NCBI GenBank assembly: GCA_922989275.2 | Contig: OV277868.1 | Coordinates: forward strand, 51,892,216 to 51,956,215 | Reading direction: 5' to 3' | Origin: Gari tellinella | Taxonomy: Eukaryota > Mollusca > Bivalvia > Cardiida > Psammobiidae | DNA: 64,000 bases | In this document: in pieces, positions 1-12,800 of the stretch | How the letters are laid out: the number at the start of each line of letters is the position of its first letter | Position numbering within the stretch: position 1 is the stretch's first letter | The notes under the pieces: model-generated | The model's input: only the letters and a program-made list of their open reading frames with translations | The model's database searches: none | What the model was told of the DNA's origin: nothing | Made by a program: the position numbers and the translations under genes

Positions 1-611
1 AATGTACAAATTGACACACGTGTCTTTAAATACTAAATGTAAGGATTTTTTACGAATCATGCTCATCGCAATTACTTTTTCTAAACCTAGGGTGGGTTTT
101 TACCAGCTCTAATGAATTTCACTGTGATGTCCTTAGTAAAACGAGGTTTTCCTGAGTATTTGACAGCCGGAAGTAAACCGGTCTGTTGATGCGCAGCTTT
201 ACCGGGCGCACAGACTTACCATACGCGACTGTAATAAACAAAACAACTTATGTATAATTCCATGTTTGGTGTTTGGTGTTTGCAAAAAAAACATATTACG
301 TTCGCAGCTATTCAATATAATCTCCCTGGTCAAGTACTAAATAAAATGTGAGTTAATGATTGTCTATCTTTATCGTCCATGTTTTGTGTACAAAAAATAC
401 ACTAAACGTGTAACATAGAAATCAGAATATAACATGTTAAAAATGTTACGGCATTTCACAAACATACGTACAGCGGTTTTATTGTTCACAGTCTTACTTC
501 CTGTAAGTTTTGAATTTTTTATCAGTTTGGTTATCTCAAGCCCATGCTTATCTCGACGCTATTGCGATCGTCCCGAGACCGTCGAGATACTGAAGTTCGA
601 CTGTACTTCCC
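1..611. other. Left-edge intron sequence, nothing recognised
   Basis: Lies beyond the last PPIL2 exon seen (866-972), so it should be intron. No exon resembling the next cyclophilin segment and no clear repeat copy was found here. Confidence 0.5.
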
Positions 612-810
612 TTAACCCTTTAGCCTGTCTCTAGAATGGAAGATAGCCTTAGATAGGTGACTACATAAAGCTTAAGATTCTCCTTTACTTTCATCCTGCT
701 TTAAGCTACTATATGCTAGAATATAGAAAATATTTTTTTCTTAAATATTTTTTTCAGTGGAGGAATAAGTTACAAGGGTAAAAGGGCATATCTATGGGGT
801 AGTGTGTTAA
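612..810 (+). mobile_element. F1 TTAA hairpin MITE
   Basis: Begins TTAACCCTTTAGCCTG and ends GGGGTAGTGTGTTAA. The left arm of the central hairpin is partly lost. F1 is defined at the entry starting 48505. Confidence 0.75.
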
Positions 811-865
811 CTTAAGCTATGATACTGCTGTCATAAGACTAAAGCCATCAAGGTTTACCACCTAC

Positions 866-3800
866 CATATCACAGTGTAGTTCCAAATTCAACTGTCCAT
901 AGTTTGTCACCATACGAACATACCCCTTCTTCTTGAGGCGCTCATATGTGATTATGTCTTCATCAATGATTGCTGCAAAACAGAATTTCGCAACCGCAAC
1001 TCTCAGTATATTTTTAACATGCTTGTATGACATCTGAAATAGTTTAATGCCTAACCTCTTAATTGCCTCTTAACCCCATCTGTATCAATGTCTGAAAACA
1101 ATTTCAATTTGGATCCTAACACTAATTGATGGTTTTAATGAAAAGTGCAAGCTTAAAGCAAGGTGAAAGTAAAACAGAAAGCTCCTGCTTCACTTTCCAC
1201 CTTCCTTTAACCCTTTACCTGATAGCCTATTTCTAGTATTCAAGATAGGTGACCACTTAAAGCAGGTTGAAAGTAAAGCAGAATGCGCCCTAAGGCGCAT
1301 TCTGCTTTACTTTCAGCCTGCTTTAAGCTTACATGTGCTAGAATATTGAAAATTTTCCCTATACTATATAATCATGACTGATTAAATTGGAACTATTTTC
1401 TTCAGCGGAGGAATAAATTAAATACGCTAAAAGTCGCTTCTATGGGGGAAAGGGTTAAGCACAAACCTGATTAAACACAACCACTTGACATCACTTAGTG
1501 GTTGTATAAGAGTGTTTTACTGTATAATAACTAAATACTGAGAACACAATCATGTTTTACTATACTGTCTTGCAATAGTGGGTCAGGATTTTAAATTTGT
1601 ATAAGTAAACAGCCCCCTTTAATTACATCCAGATTGAAATTTACACTTTAAACCTAAGAAGCATTTTTCAGAAATTTCCAGGAAAGAAAACTCTGTTTTA
1701 GTTGTGGTTTTATTTTTAACAAATAACACATACAGATTTAAAGCTAAATATGTATGACTCAAACAAAAGCTAAATAAGTCAAATCAATACTCTAAGTTTT
1801 ATCAAAGAATAATTTTACAAAAGGTCAGCATGTCTTTATATTTCAAGAGAGGCGGTTCCTTGAATAGATCAGACTCAGTTTAATACAGGTGGATGCTTAA
1901 AGCAGGCTGAAAGTCGAGCAGAATGCTCATTAAGATGCATTCTGCTGTAGTTTCAACCTGCTTTAAGCAAGGAACATTCTGCTTTATTTTCAGCCTACTT
2001 TAAGCAAGGAGCATTCTGTTTTACTTTCAGCCTAATTTAAGCATCCATTAGTAGGACATAAGAACTATTTTTTATGGTACATATTCACGACTATATAAAG
2101 AGAAATTATTTTAGGAATAAATTGAAAGTGTAAAAAGGTGTATTTAACCCTTTACCTCATAGCCTGTTTATAGTTTTGAAGACAAGTGACCACTTAAAGC
2201 AGGTTGAAAGTAAAGCAGAATGTGCCTTAAGGCACATTCTGCTTTACTTTCAGCCTGCTTTAAGCTAAAATCTGCGATGCTATATAAAATATTTGTAATG
2301 GTAATTGTTCATGAGGGTATAAACTGGAACTATTTTCTTCAGCGGAGGAATAAATTAAATACGCTAAAAGTCGCTTCTATGGGGGAAAGGGTTAATGAGG
2401 AAGACAAATTTAGTTATTTATATGGCATTGTAATAAAGATTACCTACCATGTTCATGTGTTGTTTCTGGACCCATTGCTGTAGAGGTAAAGGATGCTGCC
2501 ACAGCCCCAGTAGAGTAGTGAGCCTGGAAATATTATACAGTCACAATCTACTGTGAATCACCACTAGTATTATCGGTCTGGAGGGAACTCCATTATCAAG
2601 ACTAAATCATGACAAAAATTGTATTTGTCCTCCTGCTGTCATAGCATGATCTCCTTTGAAACTGTTGTTTTTGCATATTTCATTAAATTCTAGTTTCATT
2701 CTTTTAATAGACAGAAATCCTATGGTTGAGTGTTAAACAGTTTGGGCCAGGATAAAAGCGGCCTTACAAATACCCATCAAGTCATGATCAGCAGAACAGT
2801 TCATTAGTTTCTAAAATGAAAACTCTCACAAAATAAAAATCATATTCATGAGACACATTTTCAAGTACATTTGTACTTACAGAATTGAACTTGTCAGCAT
2901 ATTTTTTCTCAACAGTTTTCTTTTCCTGGAAAGGAGAAAATAGTCAAATATTATAGTAAAGAAGACTATAAGTGCTCTCTTCACACAGGAGTTGCACATT
3001 CAAAAGTGCTTAACATGAAATTATAAACATGTACTTACAAAGTGATAAAAGACGAATAACTATATTTACAGTAAAACGAGAAACCGCCAATGTCGGTATG
3101 GCCGGATTGTCTGCACTTTTGCTTTGCATATATATATAATATAGTTACCCATGGCATGTGATGATGACCTCACTACAACTGTACATGCTAAAATTGGTTG
3201 CTGTAGGACTTAAACTTTGTCTAAAACAGACACTTACAAAAAGGTAAACCAAGATGCAAACCAAAAGGTTAACCAAGAATTCTCTAAGTCATTGGACCGT
3301 TAAATCTAGGTCACAGTGACCTAGTTACCCATGGCAGGTGATGATGACCTCACTACAACTGTACATGCTAAAATTGGTTGCTGTAGGACTTAAACTTTGT
3401 CTAAAACAGACACTTACAAAAAGGTAAACCAAGATGCAAACCAAAAGGTTAACCAAGAATTCTCTAAGTCATTGGACCGTTAAATCTAGGTCACAGTGAC
3501 CTAGTTACCCATGGCAGGTGATGATGACCTCACTACAACTGTACATGCTAAAATTGGTTGCTGTAGGACTTAAACTTTGTCTAAAACAGACACTTACAAA
3601 AAGGTAAACCAAGATGCAAACCAAAAGGTTAACGAAGAATTCTCTAAGTCATTGGACCGTGAAATCTAGGTCACAGTGACCTAGTTACCCACGTCATGTG
3701 ATGATGACCTCACTACAACTGAACATGCCAAATTTGGTTGCTGTAGGACTTAAGCTTTGGCTAAAACTGACACTAACAAAAAGGTCAACCAAAGTGAGGA

Positions 3801-6800
3801 CGGACGGACGGACGTGCCACCGAAATGGGTTAGAGGGCCTTTTCTTTTGTTATTTTCTTTTGTTTGAATAACGGGCCATGGCCCCTTATTCTATTGTTAC
3901 GGAATGAACTCTATTGTCTTCTTTTGTTATGTTTACCGTTATCTGGCCAGAAAAGGCCCTCTAACCCATTTCGGTTGTGCGGACAGACGGACGGACGGAC
4001 GGACGGACAGACAGACGGACGGCATTCGCCAATCTATAGACCGTATTTTCAATCCGGCCAATAAAATAAAACAAAAAACATTCTACCTTATGAATTTCCA
4101 AAGAAGTAAATCCTGAATTAGGTGTTGTTTTATTTAATTGAAAATTTAAGATAATTATTATCATTAGTTTATCAAATCAATTTTAAAATGAGTCAAATAA
4201 TGACTCGAGTATTAGATGTCATATAAATAAGCAGCCATCTGTTACTAGAGATTTCAATTATTCTGCATTATACATCTCATATAAGCAGAGTTATAGATAT
4301 ATATTCAGGGCTCCAGATAAGAGGTAGTTTTTTCAACAAAACCCACATTTTCTCACTATTTTTAGCACCAAATCCTATGGTGTTACTACTCATTAGGATC
4401 GTCTCGAAGAGACGATTCTAATGAGTAGTGACACCATAGGGTTTAATTCAGAAATAAAGATTTTAGTTTGTAAAAAACTACCCTTATCTGGTGCTCTGCA
4501 TATTTGTACAGTAGAGAATAAGTTATTCTTTCTTGTTTTAATGCAAACGCATTGCAATAAAATGCAGAAATTAAAACCTATTTGAAAAATCTGACATTTA
4601 TTCTCATCTCAGTAGCAAAAAGTTTGGAGCCTGATCAGACGCCGGGTTACCCGGCGTCTGATCTGGCTCAAAACTGTTTGCAATTGGAATAATAGGTTTT
4701 AAGCCTAAATGTATTTATTTAGAAAGAATAAAGTCTTCTCCACTGTATGTATGTATGTCAGCACACTGAGCCAAGTCCTTATCTTAAGAAGAATAACAGA
4801 GGGGTTAACTCACAGGGGCTTTATACTCCTTCTCCAGTGTGTTGAGAACATCCCTGGTTTCTGCATTCACAGTCTTCAGTCTGTACCTGGGGTCCTTTCG
4901 AAGAACTTCTTCATCCTCTGTGAATTCAATCAAATTAAGACTATGAAATTTAACCCTTTATCTATAGCCACCAGTATGAATTACCTATACAAAGTTCCAG
5001 ATATGGGGAGTATTTAAAAAACTAAAATCTTTATATAATAATATAGTCATTAAACCCTATAGTGTCATTACTCATTAGAATTGCCTCTTCAAGACAATTC
5101 TAATGAGTAGTTACACCATAGAATTTGGTGCCAAAATAAGTGAGAAACTCTCTTACCTGGAGGGGGAGGGGGGTTGTTTCGATGTGTAAAGCTAGACAGA
5201 AGTTAATGCAGGAAGTTCTTCTAGGAGCTTTCTGCACTTCTTCACTTACTTGTATCTGTTACCTGAATGAATCTTAATCAACCATGTATCAGAACATGGT
5301 ACTGGCATTATGTTGTTGATTAATTCAAAGCATAAATCACTGATTCTCTGAATTATTTACAATTGAATTTCAACATCTCAAACTCACCTACATCAACCTT
5401 GCTAATATTTCTATTAATGTTTTTTTATTATATATCATGTATTTCAATATTGAGGACATTGAGCACATCCCTGTTTCCCTTTTTCAAAGTTTTCAAATTT
5501 ATCAATTTTTCAAATTTATTGAGATTTAAATATTATACCCATATTTATAACAAAGATTGAAGACCCTGGTCAGAGTGTCCTTAAGAATTCCCTCAGATCA
5601 GGGTCTTTGTTGTTTACGAAGTATACATGCAGATAAATTGGTTTCCTGAATCTGTATAGAATTGTTTTAACCCATTACCCCATATAGGCGACTTTTAGCG
5701 TATTTAATTAATTCCTCCGCTGATGCAAATAGTTCCAGTTTACACCCTCATGAACAATTACCTTAACAAATATTTTTATATAGCCTATCAGATTTTAGTT
5801 TAAAGCAGGCTGAAAGTAAAGCAGAAGGCACATTCTGCTTTACTTTCAATCTGCTTAAGTGATCACCTGCATTTTATGTTATAACCGGGTTATTGGGTAA
5901 AGGGTTAAATCCAACATTTTGTTTCATCAATGTCTGTTTGTGGAGAACTTTTATTTTTATTTTACACAAATTATACAATCAAGTTACAGATTTAACCCAT
6001 TACTCCATAGATACATAATTTTACATGTTTAATTCAGTCCTCCAATGAAGAAAATATTTCCACTTGAAAAAGTCATGAATATGTACCATAAGAAGTATAT
6101 ACTATGTCCTAGCAGATAGTAGCTTAAAGCAGGCTGAAAATAAGTAAAATACTCCTTACTTTTAACCTGCTTTAAGCAGCCATCTGTCTTCATTACTGAA
6201 AACAAGCTATGGGGGGATTAGGTTAATCCTATATTTCATAGCCTGTTTCTAATTTTGAAGACAGGTGACGACTTAAAGCAGGTTGAAAGTAAAGCAGAAT
6301 ACACCTTAAGGCGCATTCTGTTTTAATTTCAGTCTGCTTTAAGCTACTATCTGCTAGAATATACTAAATATGTTTTATTATACACATTTATAAATGTATG
6401 CATTAGAACTATTTTCTTCAGTGGAGGAATGATTTAAATGTGCTAAAAGGTGCTTCTATAGGGGAATATGTTAACACTTGTTTGACTGAAGGATGAAATG
6501 TAAGTAAGCTGTAATATTTCACCTTCTCCAACCTTCAAGTTGTTCTTGATGTGATGAAATGCCTGTATGTTGAACTTGTCTAAATTGGAAGGGTCCTGGA
6601 AGACAAATGTTACTTGTAAAAGCATGACGAAATATTTTGAAATTACTTACATGTATTACAGTATTTGGTGATGGTGTATTATATATCAAAGAAAGACCAA
6701 CAGAAAGCATGGCCTTTTGATACTGTAAAGTACTAGTTTTTATCAATTCTTTCATAGTTTGTTTATACTAGCAGGGGATAGCTTTAAAGTAGGTTGAAAA

Positions 6801-9800
6801 TAAAGCAAAATGTGCCTAAAGGTGTATTCTGCTTGACTTTCAACCGGCTTTAAGTGGTCACCTGTCTTCAAAACTAGAAACATGCTATGGGGTATTGGGT
6901 TACGTGTCATCTTGTGTTCTGTGTGGTGACCAAATCTAGGTCACTCTCTGTTATCAAAAGCTCTGATTTATCTATAGCTACCTGTGTGGTGACCAAATCC
7001 AGGTCACTCTCTGTTATGAGAAGTTCTGATTTATCTATAGCTTCCTGTATGGTGATCAAATCTAGGTCACTCTCTATTATCAAAAGCTCTGATTTATCTA
7101 TAGCTACCTGTGTGGTGACCAAATCTAGGTCACTCTCTGTTATCAAAAGCTCTGATTTATCTATGGCTACCTGTGTGGTGACCAAATCTAGGTCACTCTC
7201 TGTTATCAAAAGCAGATTTATCTATGGCTACCTGTGTGGTGACCAAATCTAGGTCACTCTCTGTTATGAGAAGTTCTGATTTATCTATAGCTTCCTGTAT
7301 GGTGATCAAACCTCTGATTTATCTATAGCTACCTGTATGGTGATCAAATCTTTTCTCTGAAATGGTTCATCGGTGAGAAGATCTTTCCAGAAGTTAGTCT
7401 TGATATTCAATCTTTGAACCGCCTACAAGATAAAAACAATAACATTTTGAACAGAATTATAAACTTGCCGAATGATCTTATTTTTTTATTGCAAAACTTG
7501 AAATCAAGGGAATTTAGATTCTTATTTTTTCATGTCAATAGGTTAAATGTATGCCACAATATTACAAAGTTATTTTTATGATGTCAAGTTGTAAGATAAC
7601 AAATCTGATCATTGAAACGATTCTGCTACTAATTAAAACGAGAACTGCCACAATAACCAGCACTGATACACACTGCAACAACCCAAGCCCTAACCCATTA
7701 TCAAGGCCAAAGGTCAAGGTCAAAGTTACCTGAAATTTGCATCTTAAATATCTACAAATCCTGATTAAGATGTATGCCAAGTATCAAGTGTCTAAGATTA
7801 AAACAGAAGGAGGAGTTTGCCAAACAAGATCAACCAACTGACCAACCAACCAACAAAAGTACCCGCCCCACATCTTCACTGGCAGGGGTATAAATATGCA
7901 GTATTTGACTAAAACATTAAGGGCTTAAGTATTTGAAATACAACTGTGCCTAATCTGGAGCTACGTACAGAAGATAATATTAAATTAATGGAACACAATG
8001 TTATACTGAATACATTGTGTTCCATGAATATACTTTGGTGAGACTTACCTCAAAGGCAAACACATTTCCAGTTTGTTTGACAGCCACAATGTTTGTGTTC
8101 TCGTTGAATGTCTTGAATGTGACAGGGCAGTGGTGCTTACCTGTAAATATAACAACTTGGCTGTTTGGTATGGTTACAATATATGAGCAGCATCATTGGG
8201 GAAAACAAGCTCTCTAACAAGAGCTGTCGGAGAACAGCAAAGCTCGCCTAATGAAACCTTTCTTAAATAGGTAACTATCAATAGAAAAGTGTATCAGTAG
8301 ATTCATATTCAAGCCACAGGAAACCTCCATTCAAAATATCAACTTCCTAATGCAAATATATCATGTAGTATAAGTGCATTCCAACACTTACTCCATAACT
8401 AACTTTGAAATTTCAGTCCAAAAACTCTAAGTCCTCAACAGGTGAAATTTTGACTAAATTTAAACTTTTTTTAAAATTTTAACAACGCAACATCAATGTT
8501 CAACCCACAGGGCACCTCTATTCCAAATATCAGCTTCTTGATACAAATATTTCATGTAGTATTAGAGCATCACAACACTTACCCCAAAACTTTAACCATG
8601 AGAAATCAGCCGAAAAACCTAAGTCCACAAAAGGTGTAATTTTGACTAAATTTAAACGTTTTTTCAAATTTAAACTACGCATCATCAATGTTCAACCCAC
8701 AGGGCACCTCCATTCCAAATATCAGCTTCCTATTATAAATATTTCATGTAGTATTAGTGCATCACAACACTTACCCCAAAACTTTAACCATGAGAAATCA
8801 GCCGAAAAACCTAAGTCCACAAAAGGTGTAATTTTGACTAAATTTGAATTTTTTTTAAATTTTAACTACGCAACATCAATGTTCAACCCACAGGGCACCT
8901 CCAATCCAAATATCAGCTTCTTAATACAAATATTTCATGTAGTATTAGTGCATCACAACACTTACCCCAAAACTTTAACCATGAGAAATCAGCCGAAAAA
9001 CCTAAGTCCACAAAAGGTGTAATTTTGACTAAATTTAAACTTTTTTTCAAATTTAAACTACGCAGCATCAATGTTCAACCCACAGGGCACCACCAATCCA
9101 AATATCAGCTTCCTATTATAAATATTTCATGTAGTATTAGTGCATTACAACACTTACCCCAAAACTTTAACCATGAGAAATCAGCCAAAAAACTTAAGTC
9201 CACAAAAGGTGAAATTTTGACTAAATTTAAACGTTTTTTTTAAATTTTAACTACACAACATCAATGTTCAACCCACTGGGCACCTCCAATCCAAATATCA
9301 GCTTCCCAAATATTTCATGATGTATTAGTGCATTACAACACTTACCCCAAAACTTTAACCATAATAAACCAACGCCGACGCCGGGGTGATTCCATAAGCC
9401 CCCCCCCCCCCCCCCCCCATTCTCCGAATAGGCGAGCTAACAAGGAAAACAAAGTACTAGTAGCACTAGATTGGACGGAAGACAATGATACTTGTTTGTT
9501 GTTGTTGTTGCTGTTTCTATGAAGGATATACCTCCCTCTAGACAATTAATGATGTGCCATCCCATCCCTTGAGGCAATGGTAAGCATATACAGTAGAACT
9601 TTTCTATTACAACCACTTAATGAACTAAATATTTTGGCATTTAGGTAGGTGTTTGCTTAAAGAAAGATAAGGTAAAGCAGACAGTTTTTATAGGAGCTAC
9701 TGTTTTACATTTTTTTGCCTTACGCTGTAAGCTGTCTTATATGCTGTCAGTGGTTATAATAGATAACTTTTACTAAGTCTATTCAGGGCTGCCATAATTT

Positions 9801-12800
9801 TATTTTGATCAAGAGGGCCAGAATGGCCATTATTTGCTCACCTGACCATGGTGACACTAGGATGGGTCACGTGATTTCAGAAAGAAGATTTGTAAACGGT
9901 GACCCCCAGCGCAGGGCCAATTTTGACCCAAAGGGCAAAATTTGAATAACTTTGATAGAGGACCTGTAGAGGATGCTATGTGCAAAATATCTAAACTCAG
10001 TGTACTATTAAATTAAAAATGCTTTTTTCACTTTTAATTTATTCCTTCACTGTAGAAAATAGTTTCAATTTATACAATTATGAACATGTATAATAAGAAA
10101 TACTTGCTATATACCAGCAGATGGAAGCTTAAAGCAGGCTGAAAGTAAAGCAAATTGCGCCTTAAGGCGCATTCTGACAAACAGTACAGACCCTGATCAA
10201 AGGACTCCTTAAATGCCTGCTGATCTGGATATTCACTGTTTGCATAGGACTGGAGTACTCTTTACAGGTACACTGTTTGCAAAGAAAGCATATAAATTTG
10301 CATTACTAGCGTTCAAAGGGTTAAAGTATGAGTGAAGGCAAGGGACATTTTTAACATTTACCAAACTGATTTTTTTCTGATAAATGTTGTCAAAAACTGT
10401 TTGAAAGTTTGGCAAACAGTGCAGACCCTGATCAGAGAGCTCCTAAAGGAGCCCTCTGATCTGGGTCTACACTGTTTGTAAAAGATGTTTAAGCTTGGTA
10501 CCATCACTGCAGGGGTTAAACAGTCCACATAATTGTTCCATTTGTCTCACCTTCATTATTCTTATGGAAGTTCAATCTTATCAATTCCTTGGCACTCATC
10601 TTTTTCCCAGTGGCTGGGTTAATCCCATACCTCTTTAGGAATGGTACAATATACCTGTAAAAGAATAAATATACATTTATATGTACATGTAATACCAGAT
10701 TATTATGTGGTTCTAAGTTTGCACTTCAATTGATAATTAGACACTGACTACCTTGAAGCAAAACATATACATTTACTTATACCAAACTGACAACAGTACA
10801 ATATAGAGCAGTTTCCCCTGAGACCTTCCCACCATGTAGTGGTCCTAGAGCTTAATTGTCATAGTGGGTGTTTTTGTTTATTTGGCGGGAATTACCAAAT
10901 ATACCAGGCAGGTTTGTGGTTTTAATCCCATGCAGTGCTTAACAGGGAATAACATTAGGCAAAAATCATCTTCCTGAAATCATTCTGGTGCATTGAGGGT
11001 TTTGAGGTTTCTCTTGTGCTTTTGCACACTTGTTGATCAAGATTTTTTAATGTTTTCATGTATGTAATCATTTCTCGGCACCATACAGGACCATTTTATG
11101 TGTAGCAGTGCCGTAAAACCCAACTCAATCAATCAATAACATGTACATTGTACATGACTGTATACTTACATCAAGTCAAATATAACGCCTTCAGGAGTGC
11201 AGAGAGGGTTTTCAAAGGGCTGCATAGAAATGCTGAAAAGAAAATTGTATACTGTTATAATATTCCTCATGGTTCATGACATGTCACAATAGCTGTTTTC
11301 TTCAGTGGAGGAATAAGTTAACCCATTACCCCATAGTATGTTTCTTGTTTTGAAGATATTTGACCACCTAAAGCAGGTTGATTAGAATGCGCATTCTGCT
11401 TTACTTTCAACCTGCTTTAAGCTATCATCTGCTAGGATAAAGGAAATATTTCTTATGGCACAAATTTATGACTGTATATCATTAAACAATTTTCTTCAGT
11501 GGAGGAATAAATGAAAGAGGTAAAAAGACATATTTATGGGGTAATGGATTAAAGGCCTAAAAATTATCCCTGATATATATATCGAGCTGATTGTCAAACA
11601 CATGAGCATACTTACGTGCAGCAGTCATAAGGAAGTCTGCGGAAATCCTTGTTTTTCTTTTTCTCTTTGTAACCACCAAACTCATTCTTCCACTCTGTAG
11701 TGGTAAGATATCTGTAAAAAAAATATTTCTGTATATAGAGATATCTAGAGAAACATTCATTTAAAACTTGATGTTAATAAAACTCAATTTGATGCATACA
11801 TATGTACAATTTTTTCCCTCTTAAAAATCGGAACCCATGCTATAAAACATACTGGATACCCTTATTTGGTTTCATAGTGCTCAAAACTGTTAACTTCGCA
11901 ACCCATATCAACTATCCATCATGATATTTCTGCTGCACACCCTCACAGGTAATTTTGAGCAGTTGTGCACCAAGTGCCTATTAGTAGAAATAGAAAAAGA
12001 TAAAAGATAAGGAAGTAAGGGTGTAAAGGTGATAGGGTTTAAAATACTAGAGTGAAAAGATAAAAATCAGGATAAAAACAAAACTGCAGGACTCATTGTT
12101 TAAAATGACAGATGTTGCTGAGTGATGACTTGAACTGGTTCATGTCCCCAGTCAGCACAACATCTGATGGACGGAGCATTCCTATGAACAATGGTAAGGG
12201 TAGTCTGCACCAGTGTGAATCTGCATACAGCCTGCAGAGTGGCAGTGACGGGACATCCTTGTATTACTCTGCATGCAGGAACCCAGATAAGAGGGAGTAA
12301 ACTGAAAAAATCCTATGTTTTTTCACTCATTTCAGCACCAAATCCTATGGTGTTACCTCTCATTAGAAACATCTCTTAGAGACGATTCTATTGAGTAGAG
12401 ACACCATGGGGTTTAATGCAGAAATAAAGATTTTAATTTTTGAAATACTCCCCTTATGCCCTATGCATCAGACATACTAAAAACCCGTGACGGTACTGTC
12501 ACGGGTTTTATCCATGGTGTCAATGGTTTTATTAATACCGTCACGGCTTATTATTAATTATTATTCTTATTTTATTCCGTCAAAGTATGTTGTCACGGAT
12601 GATATAACAGGTTTTGTCAACGTCGTCACGGCCACATAAAAGACTTTAAGTATGTGTGTCACGGGATTTGTACTAATAACGTCGTTACGTCACGGGTTTA
12701 TATATGTTTGTAAATTACGTCGTCACGTCACGGGTTCTGTGAACTATAACGTCGTAACTATCATTGTCTAGTAATTATAAGTCACTCATACGGAATCCTG

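Noticed and set aside
434..634. 66-residue frame with a hydrophobic stretch, possible secreted peptide
   Set aside because: No homologue recognised, it runs into an F1 MITE, and it lies in a PPIL2 intron.
6907..7252. Open frames on both strands with a 21-residue repeat
   Set aside because: They run through the 63-bp minisatellite; a unit length divisible by three keeps frames open without coding.
8642..9243. Frames up to 126 residues
   Set aside because: They span the 191-bp tandem core; no domain, and the frame is lost between units.
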